From positions 1 to 64,000 of the forward strand of contig JBAXND010000013.1 of NCBI GenBank assembly GCA_037133915.1: a DNA stretch of 64,000 nt, written 5' to 3'. The notes under the pieces are model-generated. The model was not told the origin of the DNA. It saw nothing but the letters and a program-made list of their open reading frames with translations, and did no database searches. The DNA comes from Bacteroidota bacterium. Its GTDB lineage: Bacteria > Bacteroidota > Bacteroidia > Bacteroidales > CAIWKO01. Made by a program: the position numbers and the translations under genes. This document shows positions 9,401-17,400 of the stretch, piece by piece (positions within the stretch are counted from its first letter, which is position 1; every line of letters begins with the position of its first letter).

Positions 9401-10786
9401 GCAGAAGCTTACCTTTCAGAAACCTGTCTGAGTGCCACCAGAACTCCGGTTTCGGTAACAACATCAACCAATCCCGTGGCAGGCAATGTAACAGGTGGCG
9501 GACCCATTTGTCCAGGTAACCTCTGCAATCCAATGGTGTTATCAGGATATTCCGGAACTATCAACAAATGGGAAGTTTCAACAGATAACGGCAGCAGTTG
9601 GTCGCCCATTACCAATACATCTCCTGATTATGCAACAATTCTTGACCTTGGTGGCACATATTATTTCAGGGCAGATGTGGGAAATGGTGCTTGTCCTTCC
9701 GAGAAATCGGGATATGCTGAAGTTACCGTGCCCTCAGTACAAGGTATTGCAGAGGTTACAGAAAACTCAATAACATGCAACATCCTTAGTCCGAATAATT
9801 GGGTTGACGTTGTAGATGCTCAGAACAACCTGATAGTGTCGCTGTTTGATACAACAGGACATAACAGTTTAGGTGCAACAATGGCAACCCTGACCATCGA
9901 CCCTACGGTTAATTATCATCCGGTAACAGGAGAACCATACATGCAGAGGCATGTACATGTTGAGGTTACCAATCAGGGACCTGCCACAGTGAAACTATAT
10001 TTTACAACAGAAGATTTGGCAGCACTTATGGCAGTAGCGCCGTATATTCAGTCAGCAAATGATCTGGCGGTAACCAAGGTTTCGGATATGCAGAGTTGGT
10101 CAAGTGCCAAGTATTTCCCTGACCCAATCATAACACAAAATGATCCGTTCCCGGGAATTTTCTCTGTGCAGGTTGAAGTATCAGAGTTCTCAGAATTCTT
10201 CATCCACGGAAAAGGTGGTGACGGTCCTCTACCCATAGAATTGATTTCTTTCGACGCCCAGTGTCAGAATGGTAAGACTGCGCTCAGTTGGGTTACAGCT
10301 ACCGAGAACAATAATGAGTACTTTACAATCGAGAGCACAACGGATATGGAAAACTGGACGAATGTAGCCAGAATAGGCGGCGCCGGTAACAGCAATCACA
10401 CCCTGAGTTACTCCACTATTGATGAAACATCGCACGATGGTATTGTATATTACCGCCTGCGCCAGACAGACTACGACGGACAATCAACGATATCACCAGC
10501 TATACCTTCAAACTGTAAGGATAATCTGGAAGTGAACGTAAATTATTATCCGAACCCATGCAGGGACGAACTGATGGTCGCCTTTAATAAAGACCTGACT
10601 CAGACTGCAAGCGTGATGATGTACGATGCAAGCGCAAAGGTTATTCTGGCAAGACCTCTTAGTGAAACAGAAATGCAGCGTGGTGTAGCCATTATCAATG
10701 TAACGGATGTTATTCCGGGTGTGTATACCGTTGAATTTATTACCGGTAAAACAAAAAATGCTGCAACGGTTATTAAAACGAAGTAA
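6440..10786 (+). CDS. T9SS adhesin 2 with 9 Ig-like repeats
   Basis: This is a 1448-residue secreted surface protein and the intact paralogue of the frameshifted gene before it. A signal peptide (to about residue 26, ending SSAQ) is followed by a pre-peptidase-C-like beta domain (27-145), an FN3-like domain (about 150-245), nine CHU_C-associated Ig-like repeats (about 250-1005), a further Ig-like unit (GGGPICPG), the unnamed tail domain (SPNNWVDVVDAQNN to FSEFFIHGK), an FN3-like domain (PLPIELISFDAQC) and a type A T9SS sorting domain (YYPNPCRDELMVAF to IKTK). The central repeats are nearly identical at the DNA level with a constant 255-bp period. The role is probably adhesion or matrix formation. 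It has its own promoter and a strong terminator, and unlike its two neighbours it is not followed by the 43-codon membrane-protein gene. Confidence 0.93.
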   Translation: MKATFTHKLLIAIVSLLLALSFDSSAQMCGTTNTSMGSLTPTTSWQNTASTGKSKWIYWSFSAIAGNIYNFSTCGGPSEDTYLRIYNSSNVQVAAVDDYGPYCSSLNSSMDWTCPTTGTYYIHLCHYPCVVLTNNQILAYKYTSCTTPGTPVSITGTASNITTANLSWAAGTPLGGGTITYYWVVGTSSSVTYGSGVAQSSTTGTTATATGLSCNTTYYLRVYAQTGCNSTSSAYGTSAAFTTPNVATPSAVTATPASVVCGSASSLTATSTGNNIDWYTASSGGTLLNSMASGGTYSVTPASTTTYYAEAINGTCINSTRTAVVVTVTPPATPTSVSATPASVVCGSTSQLNATSAGNSIKWYTVSSGGTEIGTSTSAANFAVTPASTTTYYAEAYNSTCTNSTRTAVVVTVTPPATPTSVSATPASVVCSSTSQLNATSAGNSIKWYTVSSGGAQIGTSTSGANYAVTPASTTTYYAEAYNSTCTNSTRTAVVVTVTPPAIPTSVSATPASVVCGSTSQLNATSAGNSIKWYTVSSGGTEIGTSASAANFSVTPASTTTYYAEAYNSSCTNSSRTAVVVTVTPPATPTSVSATPASVVCGSTSQLNATSAGNNIKWYTVSTGGTQIGTSSSGSGFAVTPASTTTYYAEAYNSTCTNSTRTAVVVTVTPPATPASVSATPASVVCGSTSQLNATSAGNNIKWYTVSSGGIEIGASASGANYGVTPASTTTYYAEAYNSSCTNSTRTAVVVTVTPPAAPASVSATPASVVCGSTSQLNATSAGSNIKWYTVASGGIEIGTSASGANYGVTPASTTTYYAEAYNSSCTNSTRTAVVVTVTPPAAPVSVTATPSAIICGQSADLSAVSTGNTINWYLSAVGGIAIANTVSGATLSVGPAATTTYYAEAAGTCNSATRTAVTLTVNAPAAPTPVIASPALVCIGSATDLSATSNGFNIKWYDAATEGNLIGSTDSGEAFNITANSDTIFYAEAYLSETCLSATRTPVSVTTSTNPVAGNVTGGGPICPGNLCNPMVLSGYSGTINKWEVSTDNGSSWSPITNTSPDYATILDLGGTYYFRADVGNGACPSEKSGYAEVTVPSVQGIAEVTENSITCNILSPNNWVDVVDAQNNLIVSLFDTTGHNSLGATMATLTIDPTVNYHPVTGEPYMQRHVHVEVTNQGPATVKLYFTTEDLAALMAVAPYIQSANDLAVTKVSDMQSWSSAKYFPDPIITQNDPFPGIFSVQVEVSEFSEFFIHGKGGDGPLPIELISFDAQCQNGKTALSWVTATENNNEYFTIESTTDMENWTNVARIGGAGNSNHTLSYSTIDETSHDGIVYYRLRQTDYDGQSTISPAIPSNCKDNLEVNVNYYPNPCRDELMVAFNKDLTQTASVMMYDASAKVILARPLSETEMQRGVAIINVTDVIPGVYTVEFITGKTKNAATVIKTK
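7186..8970 (+). repeat. Seven 255-bp units, six successive periods exact
   Basis: Homologous unit starts fall at 7186, 7441, 7696, 7951, 8206, 8461, 8716 and 8971, always 255 bp (85 codons) apart. Units from 7441 on share long identical stretches such as GGTTCAACATCACAATTAAA and CCGGCATCAACCAC. The unit at 8971 is diverged, and the period to the next is 252. The pattern indicates recent duplication or gene conversion, and in-frame copy-number change is expected. Confidence 0.92.
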
Positions 10787-10816
10787 ATGAATATCACTAA
10801 AAAGCAACAATAAAGT

Positions 10817-10860
10817 AATGATTAAAGAGGCTGTCTCAGAAAGCAGCCTCTTTAATCATT
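10817..10860. terminator. Strong hairpin terminator after adhesin 2
   Basis: A perfect 17-bp stem (10817-10833 with 10844-10860) containing AAAGAGGCTG and CAGCCTCTTT encloses a 10-base loop. The A-rich and T-rich arms would allow it to work in both directions. Confidence 0.85.
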
Positions 10861-10966
10861 ATATCATTTTCAAAATGTTGAATGGCTGAAATGTTGGGTC
10901 GTTGAATTGTTTATTTGACAAATTTTCAAATTAACTAATTGACTAATCTTTTTTTAAAATAAACAG

Positions 10967-11033
10967 GTCAAAAGACGCGTACGTTTCAGGGTTTTCATCT
11001 ATTGAAAGAAGGGTAGAGTATATTGTAGATTTG
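10967..11033 (+). promoter_or_regulatory. Promoter module of adhesin 3
   Basis: GTCAAAAGAC is at 10967-10976, TTCAGG at 10985-10990, the -33-type TTG (in CTATTGAAA) at 11002-11004 and the -7 box TAGATTTG at 11026-11033. Spacing is 21 bp between TTG and the -7 box and 17 between the starts of TTCAGG and TTG. The leader is only about 27 bases, against more than 100 for the other two adhesins. Confidence 0.75.
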
Positions 11034-11060
11034 TGAGATAAATGAAATAAAAGGTTCGGC

Positions 11061-14000
11061 ATGAACAATAAATACGCTATTAAACTCGCAATCATCTGCT
11101 TAGTATTAACACTGGCATGGCCATCAGCGACAAGAGCATTATGGTCAGGAAACAGGGTTGGTACTGAGATATGCGGTGATTATTTCGATGTTAACACAAT
11201 AGCGTTATCACCGCAAACCTGCCCTGAGCCGGCTCTTCCAACAGATGTGCTGGCATCTCCTTCAGTCATTACCTGTGGTGAAACGGCTTATCTTACGGCT
11301 ACTTCGGCAGGAAACAGAATTAAATGGTTCACCACTCCTACCGGCGGCACCGAACTTGGAAATACGTTAAGTGGTCTTGCCTTTCCCGTGAATCCTGTAA
11401 TAACCACAGTTTACTATGCCGAAGCATATAATTCAAACTGCACCAATACTAACCGTGTTGCGGTTACTCTGATTGTAAACCCACCAGCAGCACCCACCAA
11501 TGCGTCAGTAAGTAATGCTGTTATCAATTGTGGGGAATACACCGAATTAAGTGCCACTTCAGACGGAAACATGATTCACTGGTACAATGCTTCTTCAGGA
11601 GGAACTTTTGTCGGCAGCTCAGCCAGCGGATTCAACCTGCCGGTTTCGCCCCAGACAACTACCACCTATTATGCCGAAGCTGCCGGTGCCTGCGTGAGTA
11701 CTTCACGCAGTCCCGTGGTGGTAACCGTAAATGCGGCACCGGAGCCGTCCCCTGTTTCGGCTTACCCGGCTAGTGTATGCTACGGCTCAACAACAGATCT
11801 TACAGCCTTTTCATCAGGTTATTCCATAAACTGGTATGATGCCAATTATGGCGGAAACTTTCTTGGCACTACATCAAGCGGCTCAAGTTTCAATATCACA
11901 GTTTACAACGATACTACCTTGTACGCAGAATCCTACTTTTCAAACAGCAGTTCTGCATCATTCAGTTATACGGGTGCCACGCAAACATGGACAGTACCTG
12001 CAGGAGTGACGGTTGTTGATGTGGTGGCATGGGGCGCTCAGGGCGGAAACCAGGGTGGATTGGGTGCAAAAGTAAAAAGCAGGCTGAGTGTAATTCCCGG
12101 CTCCGTCCTATATATTAATGTTGGATCGCAAGGCGGCACTCCTGACGCAGGATGGAATGGCGGCGGAATCGGTGGATCTGTTTCCGGCGGTGCATATTAC
12201 GGCGGTGGTGGCGGTGGCGCAACAGATATCCGCTTAGGCGGAAATTCTCTTACAAACCGTCTACTGGTCGCAGCCGGTGGCGGAGGAAAGGGCGGAGCGA
12301 GCAGCACGAATCCGTCTTCCGGCAACGGAGGCAATGGCGGAGGCGAGTATGGCTCCGACGGTTTTGGCATCGTTCACAGTTGCGTTGGATCGAATGCAGG
12401 TCTTGGTGCCACACAAATTACAGGTGGAAATGGCGGCGCTGTTTCAGGATGCGGTTGTATTTTCACCGGAACAAGTGGAAATTTAGGCATCGGTGGAAAC
12501 GGAGCTTCAGGAGAAGGAAGCGGCCAACCGGGAGGCGGCGGTGCCGGTGGTGGAGGCTATTTTGGTGGTGGCGGAGCAGGTTGCACCGGGTGCGACACCT
12601 GTGCACAAACTGACCTTTCGGGTGCAGGCGGTGGCGGAGGAAGCAGCTGGACTGATCCAATGATATCATTCAATACTCTTTACCTACAGGATAACAGAAC
12701 AGGTGACGGTCAGCTCGATATTACATGGGAATCGCCCACTTGTGTGAGCTTATCAAGAACACCGGTGTATGTGCCATCATCAATATACACCGAACCCGGT
12801 GGCGTAAGCGGAGGCGGAACATCATGCCCGGGCGTTGCCGCCGATACCCTTCGGTTAACATCCTATGCAGGCTCAATAATACGCTGGGAAGTGTCGTCCG
12901 ACAGCGGTAATACATGGACATCCATTGCAAACACTCAACCGTATTACCTACCAACAATTACAGACGGCGGTGTTTACTGGTACAGAGCCATCGTAAAAAG
13001 CGGCTCCTGCCCTGCTATGGAATCATCCTATGCCGTAGTAAGCATACCATCGGCAAATGGTATTGCTATGCGCAGCGGTAGGTCAGTCGAATGCGCAATT
13101 CCTAAACCTGATAACTGGAGAATCCTGATAAACAGCTCAAACAAAATGCTGGCATCCGTGTGTGATTCAAGCGGAAATTGGGAACCGGGAAGTACATCGG
13201 CATATCTCACCATCGACCCTCAGATAAACTACGAGCCGAATAATCATGAAGCATATATGCAACGCCACCTGAGGCTTGAAACAATTCAGGGCAAATCGTC
13301 AAGGGTTAAGTTATATTTCACTCAAGAGGATCTGGATGCACTGATGACGGCGGTACCAACAGTATTATCAGCCTGGGATCTGGCAGTTACCATGGTTGCA
13401 GACACCCAAACCTGGAAGCAGACGCAAAAGGTTGAAAATGTGATACTGACCGAAAACGATCCCTCCCCGGGAATTTATTCTCTGGAAGTTGGTGCACGAA
13501 TATCAACCACGTTTTATATTCAGGGAAAAACAGTTGAAGTGCTCCCTCCTACTACCATACTATCGTTTGAAGCAAGTTGCAAGAACGGAATGGCAGTAGT
13601 AAACTGGGTAACAACTAACGAGAATGGCACTAAAAACTTTGCTGTTGAAAGCTCAAACGACCTGAACAACTGGGTTGAAGTAACTGTAGTAGAAAGCGCA
13701 GGCAACAGCAGCACAGTCCAAAAATATTCAGTTATTGATGAATCGGGAACCAAGGGCACGGTTTACTACAGGCTTCTTCAAACCGGATTCGACGGGCGCA
13801 CTACTTATACCACTCCGGTCCCGGCGAATTGCGACAGCAGAACAGAGCTTATTGTCAACTATTATCCGAATCCATGCCGAAACGAACTTATGGTGGCATT
13901 TACCAAAGACATTGATAAAACCGCCAATGTAATGATTTATGACGCGGGAGGCAAGGTAGTTATGGTAAAAGTACTAACGGAAACCGAGATGCAAAATGGA

Positions 14001-14099
14001 ATCGCCATACTTAATGTATCAGATATGATTCCCGGGGTATACACTGTCGATTTTATCTCGGGTCAGGGAAAAAAGGCGATGAATGTCATAAAAAATTAA
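11061..14099 (+). CDS. T9SS adhesin 3, Ig-like repeats with a nested glycine-rich domain
   Basis: This 1012-residue member of the adhesin family has a signal peptide (to about residue 27) but lacks the pre-peptidase-C and FN3 head of its paralogues. Three Ig-like repeats begin near residues 53, 138 and 228. The third is interrupted after YAESYFSNSSS (about residue 297) by about 260 residues of a glycine-rich domain (FSYTGATQTWTVPAGVTVV, then GGGGGGATDIRLGG, ending near DNRTGDGQLDITWESP). The Ig strand then resumes with TCVSLSRTPV, which in the paralogues follows directly. The inserted part resembles the bacterial Gly_rich/ALK-type glycine-rich family. The rest is the shared tail: an Ig-like unit (GGGTSCPG), the unnamed domain (PKPDNWRILINSSN), an FN3-like domain and the T9SS sorting domain (YYPNPCRNELMVAF). 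It is predicted to be surface-anchored. Confidence 0.92.
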   Translation: MNNKYAIKLAIICLVLTLAWPSATRALWSGNRVGTEICGDYFDVNTIALSPQTCPEPALPTDVLASPSVITCGETAYLTATSAGNRIKWFTTPTGGTELGNTLSGLAFPVNPVITTVYYAEAYNSNCTNTNRVAVTLIVNPPAAPTNASVSNAVINCGEYTELSATSDGNMIHWYNASSGGTFVGSSASGFNLPVSPQTTTTYYAEAAGACVSTSRSPVVVTVNAAPEPSPVSAYPASVCYGSTTDLTAFSSGYSINWYDANYGGNFLGTTSSGSSFNITVYNDTTLYAESYFSNSSSASFSYTGATQTWTVPAGVTVVDVVAWGAQGGNQGGLGAKVKSRLSVIPGSVLYINVGSQGGTPDAGWNGGGIGGSVSGGAYYGGGGGGATDIRLGGNSLTNRLLVAAGGGGKGGASSTNPSSGNGGNGGGEYGSDGFGIVHSCVGSNAGLGATQITGGNGGAVSGCGCIFTGTSGNLGIGGNGASGEGSGQPGGGGAGGGGYFGGGGAGCTGCDTCAQTDLSGAGGGGGSSWTDPMISFNTLYLQDNRTGDGQLDITWESPTCVSLSRTPVYVPSSIYTEPGGVSGGGTSCPGVAADTLRLTSYAGSIIRWEVSSDSGNTWTSIANTQPYYLPTITDGGVYWYRAIVKSGSCPAMESSYAVVSIPSANGIAMRSGRSVECAIPKPDNWRILINSSNKMLASVCDSSGNWEPGSTSAYLTIDPQINYEPNNHEAYMQRHLRLETIQGKSSRVKLYFTQEDLDALMTAVPTVLSAWDLAVTMVADTQTWKQTQKVENVILTENDPSPGIYSLEVGARISTTFYIQGKTVEVLPPTTILSFEASCKNGMAVVNWVTTNENGTKNFAVESSNDLNNWVEVTVVESAGNSSTVQKYSVIDESGTKGTVYYRLLQTGFDGRTTYTTPVPANCDSRTELIVNYYPNPCRNELMVAFTKDIDKTANVMIYDAGGKVVMVKVLTETEMQNGIAILNVSDMIPGVYTVDFISGQGKKAMNVIKN

Positions 14100-14150
14100 T
14101 AATCAGATAATATTGAATAAATCGGAGCGTTATAAATAAAAAATACCGCA

Positions 14151-14282
14151 ATGAAAAAGCAAAATGTAAAAATATCAAGGTCAAGACTAAGCTACGGATT
14201 TTACCTGCCGTATATGATAATTTTCTTCATGGATATTTTCAATATATCCGGAAAGCACAAAGAAAGCAGCCACCGTGCGTAG
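14151..14282 (+). CDS. Small membrane protein, 43 aa, paralogue of the ORF at 5766
   Basis: This 44-codon frame lies 51 bases after the adhesin 3 stop and ahead of the terminator at 14345. The basic N-terminus (KISRSR, residues 7-12) precedes a single hydrophobic helix with YGFYLPYMIIFFMDIF (15-30). It aligns without gaps with the 43-residue product at 5766-5897: 12 identities, concentrated in G16-F-x-L-P-Y-x-x-I-x-F-M27 and His36-Lys37. DNA between the two is not conserved outside this frame, so conservation is at protein level. The likely topology is N-in, single pass. I know no named family. A plausible but unproven role is in export or assembly of the adhesin encoded just upstream. Confidence 0.7.
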   Translation: MKKQNVKISRSRLSYGFYLPYMIIFFMDIFNISGKHKESSHRA

Positions 14283-14344
14283 CGTAAAAATTTGCCGATG
14301 ATTATGGAGTCATCAAATGATTGGCAGATATTCCAAAACCTCTA

Positions 14345-14389
14345 AAAAAGTCTAAAAAAGGGACAATGATTTCCATTTTTAGGCTTTTT
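14345..14389 (+). terminator. Hairpin terminator after adhesin 3 and its small ORF
   Basis: AAAAAGTCTAAAAA (14345-14358) pairs with TTTTTAGGCTTTTT (14376-14389) with one G-U wobble, and the right arm ends in a T run. Confidence 0.65.
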
Positions 14390-14437
14390 CATTACACGAA
14401 AAAAATATATTTATTTGTTTTTCAATGGTATAAATTA

Positions 14438-14454
14438 TTGGCACGTGTAATGTA
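14438..14454 (+). promoter_or_regulatory. Sigma-54-like -24/-12 site upstream of the giant protein
   Basis: TTGGCAC-N5-ATGTA: TGGCAC matches the -24 consensus exactly, and ATGTA stands where TTGCA is expected, with the G at the right distance from the GG. It lies 40 bases before the ATG. The same arrangement occurs before 29806 and 32718. No TAnnTTTG box with good spacing is seen here. Confidence 0.45.
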
Positions 14455-14483
14455 TTATTTGCTTTGAAATAAAGCAAATAATT

Positions 14484-17400
14484 ATGAAAAAAGCACAGGT
14501 TATTACACAAAAAACGCCGCTTATTACTTTTCCCAAATTGCTGGCGGTTATAATGCTCTTACTTCTGAATACAACTGTTACTTCTTTTGCTGCCAATCTT
14601 TACTGGGTAGGTGGAACTGGCAACTGGAATGACAATGCAAATCACTGGCGCACTGCTTCAGGAGGAACTATTGTTGCAGCAATTCCTACAGCAGCGGATA
14701 ATGTGTTTTTTGATGGGAACAGTTTTTCGGCAACCGGGCAAACTGTGACAATTAATGTTGGAGCGACATGTAATGATATGAACTGGAGTGGCGCGCAATA
14801 TACGCCCACACTGGCGGGTACTTTAGCACTGAGTATAGCAGGTTCATTAACATTTATAAGTAGCATGAAACTGACCTACTCGGGGGATATGACCTTGTCG
14901 GCTACGACCACGGGTAAAACGGTAACAACAAACGGTATTGTATTAAAAGGTCGATTATATTTTGGGAATGCCAACGGTGGAGAATGGACTTTGCAGGACA
15001 GCGTGACTTCAATAAACCGAATTGATCACACAGGCGGCACACTGAACACAAACAACAAAAAAATAACGTGTTTACGTTTTGGAGAAGGTGGCACTTTTAC
15101 GCGTGTACTCAATTTAGGGAGTTCCATAATTACTCTTTCATATTCAGGACTGGTTTTTTGGGTTAATAATGCAAACTTTTCTATTAATCCGGGCACATCA
15201 ACATTTCGCTTCACAGCTGCCGACAGCGCCAGGATACAGATATCTTCAACTATTAATTTGGCGGTTCAGCTAAATAATATAGAATGGGTCAATGCTTCCT
15301 GCTATGGAACCATTGATAACCAGAGTACATTTTCCTTCACGGCAAATAACATAACCTGGGGTGGTAATGGTCGTGTGACCGGTACAAATACATTTAATGG
15401 CTCCATGTCTATGGCTGCAGGAAAAACCTACACCTTCACTTCAGGAAAAACGCAAACTTTTGGAAGTTCCGGAACAATGATTTCAAATGGAACTTGTGGA
15501 AATCCGGTAACTATCAATGCTTCAACAGCAGGTTCGGCAGCAATTATAAGAAAATTATCAGGAACGATTACACTCAATTCGGCAATTTTGAAGGATAACA
15601 CAGCGTCCGGCGGAGCAACATTCAATGCCAATAGTTCAATGAATAGCGGCAACGTCAGCGGATGGTCTTTTATCTCACCCATTACGTCCTTATATTGGGT
15701 AAATGGCAGTGGGAACTGGAATGCCTCTGGGCACTGGTCAACGAGTTCCGGTGGAATGGCGTGTGGTTTTTTACCTTCGGCCGGTGTTGACGTATATTTT
15801 GATGCAAACAGTTTCACCGGATCCGGGCAAATAGTTACAATTAATGTTGCTGCTGTGTGTCTTAGTATGGACTGGACAGGAGCATTATTTTCTCCCATCT
15901 TGGCAGGAAATTCGACACTGAGTATTGCAGGCTCATTAACCTTTATCAATGCGATGAGCCTGACGTATAGCGGAATAACTACATTAACTGCTACATCAAC
16001 CGGAAAAACAATTTCGACCAATGGAATTCAATTCAAGGGCCAGCTCATATTTGGCAGCGCAGCCGGTGGAGGATGGAATCTGCTTGATGACCTGAGTTCT
16101 ACAGCACGCATTGATCTGAAAGGAACGCTGAACACCAACGATAAAACAGTTACGTGCTCCATGTTTGTTTCCAATGCGGCACCTCCTCGTGTTCTAAATC
16201 CCGGAAGTTCAACTTTTATTATTACCGGAAGCGGTCCGGCATTAAGTATTGTGAATTATGGCGGTTCTACATTCACAATTGGAACGAATACGAGTACTGT
16301 TCTGTTTACAGCGGCCGACAGCGCTCGCTTTTACTATGGGCATGCCGCAAATTGCCCGAATTTCAACAATATTGAATGGACCAACCCTTTGTGCAAAGGA
16401 AGTATCGACAATCAAAGCGGTTATCAGCTAAGCTTCAATAAAGTCAGCTTAGCGGGTAACGGCATTATTAACGGAAATAATACGTTTAAGGGCAGTCTGA
16501 CTCTTGCCGGCGGTAAAAACTATACATTTCAATCAGGCAAGACACAGACATTTGGAATTAACGGAACTATTGTTGCCGTCAGCAGCTGTACTGCACCGGT
16601 CTTGATTACTGCGGCAACTGCCGGCTCAGCAGCCGTATTCAGTAAAAGTAGCGGCAATATTACTTTAGGATATTGTTCGATAAAAGATATTACGGCTACC
16701 GGTGGAGCCATATTTACGGCCACTAATTCTGTTGGTAGCGGAATTGTTACCGGTTGGGATATTCCAAATTCAGGCTTGTACTGGGTTGGTGGTAGTGGTA
16801 ACTGGAGCGATCCTGCACACTGGTCATTGTGCTCTGGAGTAAGTTCAAACGGTACAGCCGGTATACCCAGTCCGGATTCTCCAGTATTTTTTGATGCAAA
16901 CAGTTTTACAAATACCGGGCAAACAGTCACCATTAATGTTGCTGCGAGCTGCAAGGATATGAACTGGAGTGGCTCTCAATATTTGCCAACACTTGCAGGT
17001 ACTTCAGCACTGAGCATTGCCGGATCTTTGAAATTTATAAATGCCATGAACCTGACCTACTCGGGTGATATAACCTTATCGGCAACAACCACGGGTAAAA
17101 CAGTAACAACAAACGGTATTGTTTTAAATGGTCGATTATATTTTGGAAATGCCAACGGTGGAGAATGGACTTTACAGGACAGTGTGACCTCAATCAACCG
17201 GATTGACCACTCGGGAGGCACGCTGAACACAAACAATAATAAAATCTCCTGCACACGATTTGGAGAGAGTGGCACATTCACGCGTGTGCTTAATTTGGGT
17301 AGCTCTATTCTCACTCTTTCAAGCACAGTCCTGCCTTTTTGGGTTCTTAATGCAAACTGCATTGTTAACCCGGGAACATCAACATTCCGGTTCACTGCTG

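Noticed and set aside
10784..10812. Third copy of the 43-residue membrane protein after adhesin 2
   Set aside because: The frame after adhesin 2 stops after eight codons (MNITKKQQ), and the translated gap shows no GFxLPY core.
12152..12613. Arg/Trp-rich 153-codon frame
   Set aside because: It is the shifted reading of GGC/GGA-rich DNA coding for the glycine-rich domain of adhesin 3.
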